The notes: generated from the sequence alone by a model not told the origin. 39,355 nucleotides of DNA from Streptomyces cellostaticus (GCF_023630175.1 NZ_JALLIN010000059.1:1-39355); one strand, 5' to 3'; positions 8,665 to 17,384 are shown, counted from the stretch's first letter. Numbers and translations are program-made.

Positions 8665-9954
8665 GTGAGCGACAACTCTGTAGTACTGCGGTACGGCGAC
8701 GGCGAGTACACCTACCCGGTGGTCGACAGCACCGTCGGTGACAAGGGCTTCGACATCGGGAAGCTCCGCGCCCAGACCGGTCTGGTGACTCTGGACAGCG
8801 GTTACGGCAACACGGCCGCCTATAAATCCGCCGTCACCTACCTCGACGGTGAGGCGGGCATCCTCCGCTACCGCGGCTACCCCATCGAGCAGCTGGCCGA
8901 ACGCTCCACCTTCCTGGAGGTGGCCTACCTGCTGATCAACGGTGAGCTGCCGACCGTCGACGAACTGACGACGTTCAAGGGCGACATCACCCGGCACACC
9001 CTGCTGCACGAGGACGTCAAGAACTTCTACAAGGGCTTCCCGCGCGACGCCCACCCGATGGCCATGCTGTCCTCGGTCGTCTCGGCGCTGTCCACGTTCT
9101 ACCAGGACAGCCACAACCCGTTCGACGAGAAGCAGCGCAACCTCTCCACGATCCGCCTGCTCGCGAAGCTCCCGACCATCGCGGCGTACGCGTACAAGAA
9201 GTCGATCGGTCACCCGTTCGTCTACCCGCGCAACGACCTCGGCTACGTCCAGAACTTCCTGCGCATGACCTTCTCGGTCCCGGCGGACGAGTACGAGCTG
9301 GACCCGATCGTGGTCTCCGCCCTGGACAAGCTGCTGATCCTGCACGCGGACCACGAGCAGAACTGCTCCACGTCCACGGTCCGTCTGGTGGGCTCGTCGC
9401 AGGCGAACATGTTCGCGTCCATCTCGGCCGGCATCAACGCCCTGTGGGGCCCGCTGCACGGCGGTGCCAACCAGTCGGTGCTGGAGATGCTCGAGGGCAT
9501 CCGCGACGCCGGCGGCGACGTCGACTCCTTCATCCGCAAGGTGAAGAACAAGGAGGACGGCGTCCGCCTGATGGGCTTCGGCCACCGGGTGTACAAGAAC
9601 TTCGACCCGCGCGCCAAGATCATCAAGGCCGCCGCGCACGATGTGCTCTCCGCCCTCGGCAAGTCCGACGAGCTGCTGGACATCGCGCTGAAGCTGGAGG
9701 AGCACGCGCTCTCCGACGACTACTTCGTCTCGCGCAGCCTCTACCCGAACGTCGACTTCTACACCGGTCTGATCTACCGAGCCATGGGCTTCCCGACCGA
9801 GATGTTCACGGTCCTGTTCGCCCTCGGCCGCCTGCCGGGCTGGATCGCCCAGTGGCACGAGATGATCAAGGAGCCGGGCTCCCGCATCGGCCGCCCGCGC
9901 CAGATCTACACGGGCGTGGTGGAGCGCGACTTCGTTCCGGTCGAGGAGCGCTGA
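8665..9954 (+). CDS. citA: Citrate synthase (type II)
   Basis: Citrate synthase condenses acetyl-CoA with oxaloacetate in the first step of the TCA cycle. The 429 residues include the catalytic triad of the family: His265 in GPLHGGANQ, His307 in GFGHRVYKNFDPR, and Asp364 in NVDFYTG. The N-terminal domain with RYGDGEYTYPVVD is typical of actinomycete hexameric enzymes. I chose the GTG at 8665 (protein start SDNSVVLRYGDGE) with GAGGGA just upstream; an in-frame GTG at 8653 would add four residues but covers that ribosome site. Codon use is strongly C-ending, as for highly expressed genes. It stands as a single gene with hairpins on both sides. Confidence 0.96.
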   Translation: MSDNSVVLRYGDGEYTYPVVDSTVGDKGFDIGKLRAQTGLVTLDSGYGNTAAYKSAVTYLDGEAGILRYRGYPIEQLAERSTFLEVAYLLINGELPTVDELTTFKGDITRHTLLHEDVKNFYKGFPRDAHPMAMLSSVVSALSTFYQDSHNPFDEKQRNLSTIRLLAKLPTIAAYAYKKSIGHPFVYPRNDLGYVQNFLRMTFSVPADEYELDPIVVSALDKLLILHADHEQNCSTSTVRLVGSSQANMFASISAGINALWGPLHGGANQSVLEMLEGIRDAGGDVDSFIRKVKNKEDGVRLMGFGHRVYKNFDPRAKIIKAAAHDVLSALGKSDELLDIALKLEEHALSDDYFVSRSLYPNVDFYTGLIYRAMGFPTEMFTVLFALGRLPGWIAQWHEMIKEPGSRIGRPRQIYTGVVERDFVPVEER

Positions 9955-9969
9955 GCACTCGCCGGTCGA

Positions 9970-9990
9970 GGGGCGCCGAACCGGTGCCCC
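9970..9990 (+). terminator. citA terminator hairpin
   Basis: GGGGCGCC (9970-9977) pairs with GGTGCCCC (9983-9990) around a GAACC loop, 15 bases after the citA stop. A second stem follows at 10001-10028 (CAGGGCC with GGCCCTG). The tandem GC-rich stems without a T-tract are typical Streptomyces terminators. Confidence 0.55.
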
Positions 9991-10050
9991 GCCCGCCGCA
10001 CAGGGCCTGCCGTCACGGGCGGGCCCTGGACCGACGGGGATGAGACAAAC

Positions 10051-10358
10051 GGAAGGCGCCCTGACGCCGGTCCCCCCACGGGCCGACGACCAGGGCGCCT
10101 TCCCATGTCCCGGTGCGGATTCCCCCCACGGGATCCGGCCGGGCGCTCGGAGAGGACAGCGCCTGAAATCGCTGTCTGAACACGACGGGCGAGCCCGTCG
10201 CGCTCCAGTGACGCGCTGCGACCTGCCGGGACAACGCACGCTGGGAGGGCCGCTCAAAGCTCCCCGGTGTACGTGCCCCGGCAACGCATCTCTGAGGAAG
10301 TCCCCCAAGACATCCCCAGATGCCAGTCAGCGCCCCCCAAGACGCTGGTCTGACATCG
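10051..10358 (-). ncRNA. Candidate structured small RNA, about 300 nt, between citA and copA
   Basis: No convincing gene is seen in 9955-10580, yet the DNA is dense with stems: 10183-10200, 10155-10176, 10116-10137, and a nested structure at 10051-10103 whose 13-bp outer stem (GGAAGGCGCCCTG) encloses a 6-bp inner stem at 10068-10085. The inner stem and the 10116-10137 stem share the same loop and a 12-base repeat, exactly 50 bp apart. Reading leftward, an ECF-like promoter lies just upstream (10364-10393), and the last stem is followed by GTTTGTCT, like an intrinsic terminator. The 5' end is estimated from that promoter. The opposite orientation would expose C-rich loops (see findings). I did not match it to a known RNA family. 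Confidence 0.5.
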
Positions 10359-10363
10359 CCAAC

Positions 10364-10393
10364 TTAGACCTTCGAACCCCTTCGATGGTTACG
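10364..10393 (-). promoter_or_regulatory. ECF-sigma-like promoter for the candidate sRNA
   Basis: On the minus strand, CGTAACC (10393-10387) is separated by exactly 16 bp from GGTCTAA (10370-10364). An AAC-type -35 with a GTC-type -10 at 16 bp is the pattern of extracytoplasmic-function sigma factors. The surrounding bases are less GC-rich than the rest of the window. Transcription would begin near 10358. The sigma factor cannot be assigned: the -35 looks BldN-like and the -10 more SigE-like. Confidence 0.45.
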
Positions 10394-10445
10394 TTCGCGT
10401 CACTGTGATCTGCGTCTCTTGCATTTGTCCTTTAGGTGCGCAAGG

Positions 10446-10467
10446 GCCCCGATACGGCGATCGGGGC
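10446..10467 (-). terminator. Hairpin downstream of copA
   Basis: GCCCCGAT (10446-10453) and ATCGGGGC (10460-10467) form an 8-bp perfect stem with a 6-base loop. It lies 114 bp past the copA stop and just before the sRNA promoter, so it may separate the two leftward transcripts. There is no U-tract. Confidence 0.4.
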
Positions 10468-10580
10468 TCAAGCGTAAGGATGATGCGCGAGCCTTGTGAA
10501 GAGCTTATGTGAGGCGCGCGCCCGACTCCAGGGGGGCTGCCACTTCAAGTGCGGCTAACCGTCGGTAACCCCGGGCGAGT

Positions 10581-12833
10581 TCAGTGGAAGCCGCGCAGTC
10601 GCAGACTGTTGGTCACCACGAACACCGAGGAGAAGGCCATCGCGGCGCCCGCGATCATCGGGTTCAGCAGGCCCGTGGCGGCCAGCGGAAGCGCGGCCAC
10701 GTTGTAGCCGAAGGCCCATACCAGGTTGCCCTTGATGGTGCCGAGGGTGCGCCGGGAGAGCCGGATCGCGTCCGCGGCCACCCGCAGGTCGCCGCGGACC
10801 AGGGTCAGGTCGCCGGCCTCGATCGCCGCGTCCGTGCCGGTGCCCATCGCCAGCCCCAGGTCGGCGGTGGCGAGCGCGGCCGCGTCGTTGACGCCGTCGC
10901 CGACCATGGCCACGGTCCGGCCCTCGTCCCGCAGCCGCCGCACGACGTCCACCTTGTCCTCGGGCAGCACCTCGGCGATCACCTGGTCGATGCCGACCGC
11001 GCGGGCGACCGACTCGGCGACCGTGCGGTTGTCCCCGGTGAGCAGCACCGGTTCGAGTCCGAGCGCGCGCAGCTCGCGCACCGCCTCGGCGCTGGTCTCC
11101 TTGACCGCGTCGGCGACGGCGAGCACTCCGCGGGCCCGGCCGTCCCAGCCCACGGTGACGGCCGTACGCCCGTCCCGCTCGGCCGCCTCCCGGGCGTGTG
11201 CCAGTTCCCCGGGCAGTTCGTCGTACACGCGCCCCACGGCCACCTCGCGGCCCGCCACGCGCCCGCGTACGCCCCGGCCGGGGACGTTCTCGAAGTGCTC
11301 GACGGCCGGGAGGGCTCCGGTGCGTTCCTCGGCGCCCGCGGCGATCGCCCGGGCGACGGGGTGCTCGGAGGCGTGCTCCAGCGCGCCCGCCAGCCGCAGC
11401 AGCTCCTGCTCGTCCTCACCGTCGGCCGGGTACACCTCCTGGAGGGTCATCCGCCCGGTGGTGACCGTCCCGGTCTTGTCCAGGACGACCGTGTCGACGC
11501 GGCGCGTGGACTCCAGCACCTCGGGGCCCTTGATCAGGATGCCGAGCTGGGCGCCCCGGCCGGTGCCGACCATCAGCGCGGTCGGGGTGGCCAGCCCCAG
11601 CGCGCAGGGGCACGCGATGATCAGGACGGCGACGGCGGAGGTGAAGGCGGCGACGGTGTCCCCGGTGACGCCCAGCCAGACGCCGAAGGTGCCGAGCGCG
11701 ATGAGGATGACCACCGGGACGAAGACGGCGGAGACGCGGTCGGCGAGCCGCTGCACCTCGGCCTTGCCGTTCTGCGCGTCCTCCACCAGCTTCGCCATTC
11801 GGGCGAGCTGGGTGTCGGCGCCGACCAGCGTGGCCTCGACCACCAGCCGGCCGCCCGCGTTGACGGTGGCGCCGGTGACCCGGTCACCGGGTCCGACGTC
11901 CACCGGCACCGACTCGCCGGTCAGCATGGACGCGTCCACCGCCGACACGCCCTCGACGACCGTGCCGTCGGTGGCGATCTTCTCGCCGGGCCGGACGACG
12001 AACCGGTCGCCCACGGCCAGGGAGGCCACCGGGATCCGCACCTCGCGCCCCTCGCGCAGTACGGCCACGTCCTTGGCGCCCAGCTCCATCAGGGCCTTCA
12101 GCGCGGCCCCCGCGCGCCGCTTGGAGCGGGCCTCCAGGTAGCGGCCGAGCAGGATCAGCGCCACGACCCCGGAGGCGACCTCCAGGTAGACGGTGGAGGC
12201 GCCGTCCATGCGCGAGACCGTGAACCGGAACTCGTCGTGCATGCCGGGCATCCCCGCGTCACCGAAGAAGAGCGCCCACAGCGACCAGCCGAAGGCGGCC
12301 AGGGTGCCGACCGAGACGAGCGTGTCCATGGTCGCCGCGCCGTGTCTGAGGTTGGTCCAGGCGGCCCGGTGGAAGGGCGCCCCGCCCCAGGCCACGACCG
12401 GCGCGGCGAGGGTGAGCGAGAGCCACTGCCAGTTGTCGAACTGCAGGGCCGGGACCATCGAGAGCAGGACGACCGGCGCGGCGAGCAGCGCGGAGACCAG
12501 CAGGCGGTGCCGCAGGGCGCCGAGTTCCGGGTCCTGGCCGGCGGGTGCGGGGCTCTCGGGGGCCTGCGGTTCGGGTTCCGGGGGCGGGGGTTCCTCGGCG
12601 GTGTAGCCGGTCTTCACCACGGTCTCGATCAGGTCGGCGACCCGGACGCCTCCGGAGTGGCTGACCTTCGCCTTCTCGGTCGCGAAGTTCACGGTGGCGC
12701 TCACGCCGTCCATGCGGTTGAGCTTCTTCTCCACCCGGGCGGCGCAGGAGGCGCAGGTCATCCCGCCGATGAGCAGCTCGACCTCGGAGGTGTCGCCTAT
12801 CGCGCCCGCCGGTTCGGCGGTGGTGCTGGTCAT
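10581..12833 (-). CDS. copA: Copper-exporting P1B-type ATPase CopA
   Basis: This membrane pump exports Cu(I) at the cost of ATP. The 750 residues hold an N-terminal heavy-metal-associated domain with GMTCASC (Cys27 and Cys30), membrane helices, the transport motif CPC starting at Cys408, and the phosphorylated Asp452 in DKTGTVTTG. The P1B-1 copper signatures YNVAALP and the C-terminal MAFSSVFVVTNSLRLR follow. The TGES actuator motif is present (MLTGESVPVD). The ATG at 12833 has GGAG seven bases upstream. It follows copZ in the same direction after 85 bp and is probably controlled by the same CsoR-like operator. Confidence 0.95.
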   Translation of the reverse strand: MTSTTAEPAGAIGDTSEVELLIGGMTCASCAARVEKKLNRMDGVSATVNFATEKAKVSHSGGVRVADLIETVVKTGYTAEEPPPPEPEPQAPESPAPAGQDPELGALRHRLLVSALLAAPVVLLSMVPALQFDNWQWLSLTLAAPVVAWGGAPFHRAAWTNLRHGAATMDTLVSVGTLAAFGWSLWALFFGDAGMPGMHDEFRFTVSRMDGASTVYLEVASGVVALILLGRYLEARSKRRAGAALKALMELGAKDVAVLREGREVRIPVASLAVGDRFVVRPGEKIATDGTVVEGVSAVDASMLTGESVPVDVGPGDRVTGATVNAGGRLVVEATLVGADTQLARMAKLVEDAQNGKAEVQRLADRVSAVFVPVVILIALGTFGVWLGVTGDTVAAFTSAVAVLIIACPCALGLATPTALMVGTGRGAQLGILIKGPEVLESTRRVDTVVLDKTGTVTTGRMTLQEVYPADGEDEQELLRLAGALEHASEHPVARAIAAGAEERTGALPAVEHFENVPGRGVRGRVAGREVAVGRVYDELPGELAHAREAAERDGRTAVTVGWDGRARGVLAVADAVKETSAEAVRELRALGLEPVLLTGDNRTVAESVARAVGIDQVIAEVLPEDKVDVVRRLRDEGRTVAMVGDGVNDAAALATADLGLAMGTGTDAAIEAGDLTLVRGDLRVAADAIRLSRRTLGTIKGNLVWAFGYNVAALPLAATGLLNPMIAGAAMAFSSVFVVTNSLRLRGFH

Positions 12834-12918
12834 GTCCGGACTCCAGACATCGGACCGGTCCGTACGGATCCAGTATCAGCTGGTCGGAACGGCCCGGTCG
12901 GGGAAGGGAGGGGTTTTC

Positions 12919-13158
12919 TCAGGCCTGGCCGGCCAGCTCGAAACCGGCCTCGTCCACGGCGGCGCGGACGGCCTCCTCGTCGAGGGCGGCCACGGAGACG
13001 ACGGTCACCTCGCCGGTGGACGCCACGGCCTTCACCGAGCTGACGCCCGGGATCCGGGAGATCTCGCCGGAGACGGCGCCCTCGCAGTGGCCGCAGCTCA
13101 TGCCGGTCACCCGGTAGACGGTGGTGACGGAGCCCGAAGTGTCGGTCTGGGCGGTCAT
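12919..13158 (-). CDS. copZ: CopZ-like copper chaperone (heavy-metal-associated domain)
   Basis: This 79-residue cytoplasmic protein is a single HMA domain with the metal-binding loop GMSCGHC (Cys22, Cys25) and a ferredoxin-like layout ending in VRAAVDEAGFELAG. Such chaperones carry Cu(I) to the N-terminal domain of CopA, encoded just downstream. I chose the ATG at 13158 because GAGGAG lies seven bases upstream; the open frame extends 22 residues more without homology. The operator at 13228-13244 is 70 bp upstream of the start. Confidence 0.92.
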   Translation of the reverse strand: MTAQTDTSGSVTTVYRVTGMSCGHCEGAVSGEISRIPGVSSVKAVASTGEVTVVSVAALDEEAVRAAVDEAGFELAGQA

Positions 13159-13225
13159 GTCGTTACTCCTCGTCGAAGCAGGTGGGGCCAGTGGGGCTCG
13201 CGATGGGATCCCCACACTCGCCACA

Positions 13226-14179
13226 CTATACCCCTAGGGGGTATTTCTCCAAGCATCCCGGGGCCCGCGACCGCACCCGCACCGCGCCGAGCGGGCCCAC
13301 GAGCGCCAGGCCCCCCGTCAAGAGCAGTGCGAACAGGTGCTCCTGCCCCGCGCCGGTCCGCGGGAGGCACGGCCGCCCGAACGGCCCCGGGACGGCTTCG
13401 GCGCAGCACACCCGCGTCACCGGCCGGCCCGGCGAGTCCGCGCGTGGCGTCCCCCGCAGCGTGCAGCACGCAGGCGCCCGGCCACGTGCCCACCACCGGC
13501 GCGGCGAGGCGGAACTGCCCGTTCGGGCGGCGCCGGGACGGCAGCGCGGCACCGCGATCGCGGTCCACGGCCCGTGCCCGAGCGGGGCGAGCGGCTCGCG
13601 CGGGAACTCCGTCTCCGGCATCACCCGCCGATCGGCGGCGCCGGACAGGAGCGCGGCGTCGAAGGCGTAGGCGCAGCTCTCCACCGCCGCGAAGCCGAGG
13701 CCGACGGCCGCGCCGAGCACCAGCCCGGGCCGCGGCCCGCGCAGGCCCGGCTGCCGGCGCGGCGCGAACACCAGCGCGCCGGGCTTCGCCGCCTCCTCGG
13801 CCGGGGCGGCACCGGTGGAACGTCCGAGGGAGGGGTGGAGCGGTTGCGACTCCATCGGCATGGCGCCGTGCACCCCGAGGGCGCCGCCGGCCAGGAAGCA
13901 GCCGGGGATCGCGCCGACGCCGAGGTCCCTGCCCTGCCGCTCGTGCACCCACGGGACGAAGACGGCCGGGACCGGGAAGCCGCCGAGCAGGGCGAGCGCG
14001 GGCGGCGGCGCGACGCCGCCTGTCGTGTACGCCACCGCCGCGGTCGGCGCCCACGGCGCGAGCCCGCACCGCGGGCAGCGCCGCCGCAGCCCCGCGCCGA
14101 TGCGGGGGAGCGGCGGTGGCGGCCGCTGCGGGCCGGGGATGCGGGCCCGGGGCCCGCCGGGTGGCGGGGGGTGGGGCAC
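13226..14179 (-). pseudogene. PrsW-type intramembrane protease, frameshifted remnant
   Basis: The first frame resembles PrsW-family glutamic intramembrane proteases: a CPRC motif near residue 35, FLAGGALGVHGA (95-106), the EEAAK motif at 128-132, GLGFAAVESCAYAF (160-173), and GHGPWTAI (201-208). Homology then leaves this frame: the expected continuation (GQFRLAAPVVGTWPGACVL, then HAAGD) is read in a neighbouring frame at about 13420-13527, and the last hydrophobic segment LFALLLTGGLALVGPLGAV returns to the first frame. That implies two indels, near 13530-13555 and 13345-13440. Either sequencing errors or true decay would explain this. The stop codon overlaps the copZ operator. Confidence 0.7.
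13228..13244 (-). promoter_or_regulatory. CsoR-like copper operator upstream of copZ-copA
   Basis: ATACCCC-TAG-GGGGTAT is a perfect 17-bp palindrome, matching the known style of CsoR operators in Streptomyces copper genes (AT-flanked C and G runs). It sits 70 bp before copZ, where the promoter should be. CsoR would repress copZ-copA and release when Cu(I) binds. No csoR gene is in this window. Confidence 0.85.
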
Positions 14180-14266
14180 GTGGGTCCCCTCGGACTGCTG
14201 CTGGGGTGATGCCTCCGCGCCCTGTGCGGGTGCGCCTTTGGTCGCAGCCCGGGTGGCCCTGTGGGG

Positions 14267-14905
14267 TCAGGCGCGGCCGAGCCGTTCGCCCACCAGGGGC
14301 TCGAGGTAGCGGACGAGCACGTTCTTGACCTCCTGGACGTAGGCGGCGCGCTCGGCCCCCTCGTTGGCCAGGGCCAGTTCGAGGCCGGCCTTGTAGATGC
14401 CGAGGCAGACGTGTGCCGTGCGGGTGAGGCCGGCCGGCGGGGCCTCGGGCAGCAGTGAGGCCAGCAGGCCCTCGATGCGGCCGATCAGGGTCGCGTGGAG
14501 CTGGTCGTGCGCCTCCGTGATCCCGCCGGGCAGGTCGGGTCCGTGCATCAGCGTGAAGAACACCGGGTGCTCGGTGTTGAAGGCCATGAACCGGTCGACC
14601 GCCGCGCCGATGGCCTCCTCCAGCGGGGTGGCGGAGTCGACCGGGGCCAGCGCCTCGCCGTAGGTCTCCCGCATCTCGTGCATCAGGCGGTCGCCCAGTT
14701 CGATCGCGATCGCTTCCTTGTTCGGGAAGAACTGGTACAGCGTGCCCGGTGAGACACCCGCCTCGCGGGCGATGGCGTTGGTGCTGGCCGCGGTGTAGCC
14801 GCTGGTGCAGAAGACCTGGGCGGCGGCCTGCAGGAGCTGGGCGATGCGGCGTTCGCCGCGGGCCTGCCGGCGGCGCGGCCGCTCGTTCTCCGAGGTGTCG
14901 GACAC
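14267..14905 (-). CDS. TetR-family repressor of the divergent MMPL exporter
   Basis: This 212-residue regulator has an N-terminal TetR helix-turn-helix (QLLQAAAQVFCTSGYTAAS, then AIAREAGVSPGTLYQFFPNKEAI) and a variable helical ligand-binding domain. It is transcribed away from the MMPL gene, with 160 bp between the two starts and two operator-like palindromes there. This layout suggests that it represses both itself and the exporter and is released by a compound the pump exports. The ligand is unknown. Confidence 0.92.
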   Translation of the reverse strand: MSDTSENERPRRRQARGERRIAQLLQAAAQVFCTSGYTAASTNAIAREAGVSPGTLYQFFPNKEAIAIELGDRLMHEMRETYGEALAPVDSATPLEEAIGAAVDRFMAFNTEHPVFFTLMHGPDLPGGITEAHDQLHATLIGRIEGLLASLLPEAPPAGLTRTAHVCLGIYKAGLELALANEGAERAAYVQEVKNVLVRYLEPLVGERLGRA

Positions 14906-14937
14906 GCGTTATCCCCAGCCCTTCGAAGGCGATTGAC

Positions 14938-14961
14938 AAACGCGAGTGGTCGCTCGCATTC
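14938..14961. promoter_or_regulatory. TetR operator copy 1
   Basis: AAACGCGAG (14938-14946), a 6-base spacer and CTCGCATTC (14953-14961) form an imperfect inverted repeat. It begins at the last base of a perfect TTGACA -35 hexamer for rightward transcription (14933-14938), so binding would block the exporter promoter. Confidence 0.7.
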
Positions 14962-14966
14962 TTATG

Positions 14967-14990
14967 AAACGCGAGCGATCTCTCGTGTTT
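14967..14990. promoter_or_regulatory. TetR operator copy 2
   Basis: AAACGCGAG (14967-14975), a 6-base spacer and CTCGTGTTT (14982-14990) form a 24-bp inverted repeat with one mismatch. It is the better of the two copies and lies 29 bp from the first, repeat start to repeat start. Confidence 0.72.
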
Positions 14991-15065
14991 GCCAGTTTAT
15001 GGCAATGACCGACCCATGCCGCCTGCCTGTACGGACATGGGTCACGGTGAAGGGGACACCGCACG

Positions 15066-17297
15066 ATGACCGAAGTCAACAAGGCGCCGAGCCCCGGGGC
15101 CGGTCCTCCCCGAACCGGCGGCTGGACGCGTTTCGTCACCGCCCGTCCGCGCCTGTCGCTGCTGGCGGCCCTGGTGCTGACCGCGCTCGCCGTGCTGGCC
15201 GGCAGCGGGGTCGCGGACCGTCTGGGCAGCGGCGGCTGGGAGGACCCGGCAGCCGAGTCGACCTACGCGACCGAGGCGCTGGAGCGTGCGTTCCCCGACT
15301 CCCAGCCCAATCTGCTGCTCCTGGTCGACGCCGGCCGCTCCTCCGTCGACGACCCGGCGGTCGCCGCCGAGGCCCGCGGTCTGGCCGAGCGGCTCGCCGG
15401 GGAGCGGGGCGTGACCGGCGTCGGCTCCTACTGGCAGGCCGGTCCCTCGGCGGCACCCGGCCTGCGCGCCGAGGACGGCCACGAGGCGCTGATCGCCGCC
15501 CGCATCACGGGCGACGAGAACGCGATGGGACGCACGCTGGACCGCGTGGCGCCGCACTACCGGGGCACGCACGGCCCGGTGCGGGTCCGGGTCGGCGGCA
15601 TCGTCGCGGTCCGGCACGAGATGCAGACCATCATCAAGGAGGACCTGACCCGGGCCGAGATGATCGCCCTGCCGATCACCCTGGTGCTCCTGGTGATGGT
15701 CTTCGGCAGCGCCGTCGCGGCCCTGCTGCCCCTGGGCATCGGCATCGTGGCGATCCTCGGTACGAACGCGGTGCTGCGCGGACTGACCGCCTTCACCGAC
15801 GTGTCGGTCTTCGCGCTCAATCTCACCACGGCCCTAGGCCTCGGCCTCGCCATCGACTACGCCCTGTTCATCGTCCGCCGCTACCGGGAGGAACTGTCCG
15901 CCGGGGCCGCCCCCCTGACGGCGGTCGGCACGACCCTGCGCACGGCCGGCCGCACCGTGCTGTTCTCCGCCCTCACCGTCGCGGTCTCCCTGGCCGCCAT
16001 GATGCTCTTCCCGCAGTACTTCCTGCGGTCCTTCGCCTACGCGGGCATCGCCGTGGTCCTGCTGGCCGCCGCTGCCGCCCTGATCCTGCTCCCGGCGGCC
16101 CTGGTCCTGCTCGGTCACCGGGTCAACTCCCTCGATCTGCGTCGCCTGTTCCGCCGCGGCCGCAGGACGGAGGGAACCGGTACCGGGGCGACCGGCGGCG
16201 CCGGCTGGGCGCGCACCGCCACGCTGGTGATGCGCCGCGCCCCGCTGTTCGCGCTCGGCACCAGCGCCCTGCTCGTCGTCCTCGGGCTGCCCTTCCTCGG
16301 AGTGAGGTTCGGCACCGCCGACGACCGCCAGCTACCCCAGGGCGCCGAGTCGCACGTGGTGCAGCAGCACCTCCGCGACGGCTTCCCGGGCACCCCCGGA
16401 GGCGGCCTCGAGATCCTCACCGAGGGAGGCGCCACCAAGGCCCAGTACGCCGCCTACAAGCAGCGGGTGGCCGACCTGCCCGACGTCGTCCGGGTCGACG
16501 GCCCTCTCGTCAAGGGCGACACGGGCTACTTCACCGTCCAGCCGAAGGGTGAGGCCGTCGACACGGCGGCGCAGCGCCTCGTGGGCGACCTGCGCTCGCT
16601 GAAGGCCCCCTTCGACACCAAGGTGACCGGCACGGCCGCCGTCCTGGTCGACTCCAAGCACGCGATCGGCGAGCGGCTGCCGTGGGCGGGAGCCTTCATC
16701 GCGGTCGTCACCCTGATGCTGGTCTTCCTGCTCACCGGGAGCGTGCTGATACCCCTGCAGGCCGTGGTGCTCAACGCGCTCAGCCTGACGGCGATGTTCG
16801 GCGCGGTGGTCTGGGTCTTCCAGGACGGCCATCTGTCCGGCGCGCTCGGCTTCACCAGCCCGGGCTCCATCGAGACCACCCTGCCCGTCCTGATGTTCTG
16901 CGTCGCCTTCGGACTCTCCATGGACTACGGCGTGTTCCTGCTCTCCCGCATCAAGGAGGAGTACGACCGCACCGGCGACCACAACGAGGCGGTCCGCCAC
17001 GGACTGCAGCGCACCGGCGGCCTGATCACCGCGGCGGCGGTCATCCTCGCGGTGGTCATGGTCGCCATCGGCACCTCCCGGGTGACCAACACCAAGATGC
17101 TGGGCCTCGGCATCGCCCTCGCGGTCCTGATGGACGCGATGGTCGTCCGCAGCCTCCTGGTGCCGGCGATCATGCGGCTCACCGGCCGCGCCACCTGGTG
17201 GGCCCCCGCCCCGCTGCGCCGCTTCCACCGGCGGTTCGGGCTCAGCGAGGGCGAGGCACCCGCCCCGGCGCCCGAGAAGGAGCCGGCGGGGGTGTGA
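15066..17297 (+). CDS. MMPL-family (RND superfamily) exporter
   Basis: This 743-residue inner-membrane transporter has the MMPL plan: one helix, an external loop, five helices, then the same again. The paired Asp-Tyr residues of the proton relay are visible in the fourth helix (GLAIDYALFIVRRYREE, Asp264-Tyr265) and in the equivalent helix of the second half (GLSMDYGVFLLSRIKEEY, Asp620-Tyr621). Family members use the proton gradient to export lipids, siderophores or drugs; the substrate here is unknown. The ATG is preceded by AAGGGG. Control by the divergent TetR protein is likely. The frame has no break. Confidence 0.92.
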   Translation: MTEVNKAPSPGAGPPRTGGWTRFVTARPRLSLLAALVLTALAVLAGSGVADRLGSGGWEDPAAESTYATEALERAFPDSQPNLLLLVDAGRSSVDDPAVAAEARGLAERLAGERGVTGVGSYWQAGPSAAPGLRAEDGHEALIAARITGDENAMGRTLDRVAPHYRGTHGPVRVRVGGIVAVRHEMQTIIKEDLTRAEMIALPITLVLLVMVFGSAVAALLPLGIGIVAILGTNAVLRGLTAFTDVSVFALNLTTALGLGLAIDYALFIVRRYREELSAGAAPLTAVGTTLRTAGRTVLFSALTVAVSLAAMMLFPQYFLRSFAYAGIAVVLLAAAAALILLPAALVLLGHRVNSLDLRRLFRRGRRTEGTGTGATGGAGWARTATLVMRRAPLFALGTSALLVVLGLPFLGVRFGTADDRQLPQGAESHVVQQHLRDGFPGTPGGGLEILTEGGATKAQYAAYKQRVADLPDVVRVDGPLVKGDTGYFTVQPKGEAVDTAAQRLVGDLRSLKAPFDTKVTGTAAVLVDSKHAIGERLPWAGAFIAVVTLMLVFLLTGSVLIPLQAVVLNALSLTAMFGAVVWVFQDGHLSGALGFTSPGSIETTLPVLMFCVAFGLSMDYGVFLLSRIKEEYDRTGDHNEAVRHGLQRTGGLITAAAVILAVVMVAIGTSRVTNTKMLGLGIALAVLMDAMVVRSLLVPAIMRLTGRATWWAPAPLRRFHRRFGLSEGEAPAPAPEKEPAGV

Positions 17298-17384
17298 GCC
17301 GACGGGGTGCGCGGCGGGGACCCGCTGGACGGGCCCCGGCCGTCCTCGCCGCCACGGGGACGGCACCGGGTGCCGGTGCGGCCG

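Noticed and set aside
10051..10358. Known RNAs at the citA-copA gap: RNase P RNA, tmRNA, SRP RNA, 6S RNA, or the 6C family
   Set aside because: I do not see the conserved cores of the first four. The C-rich loops recall 6C RNA, but stems and spacing could not be matched from memory, so no family name was given.
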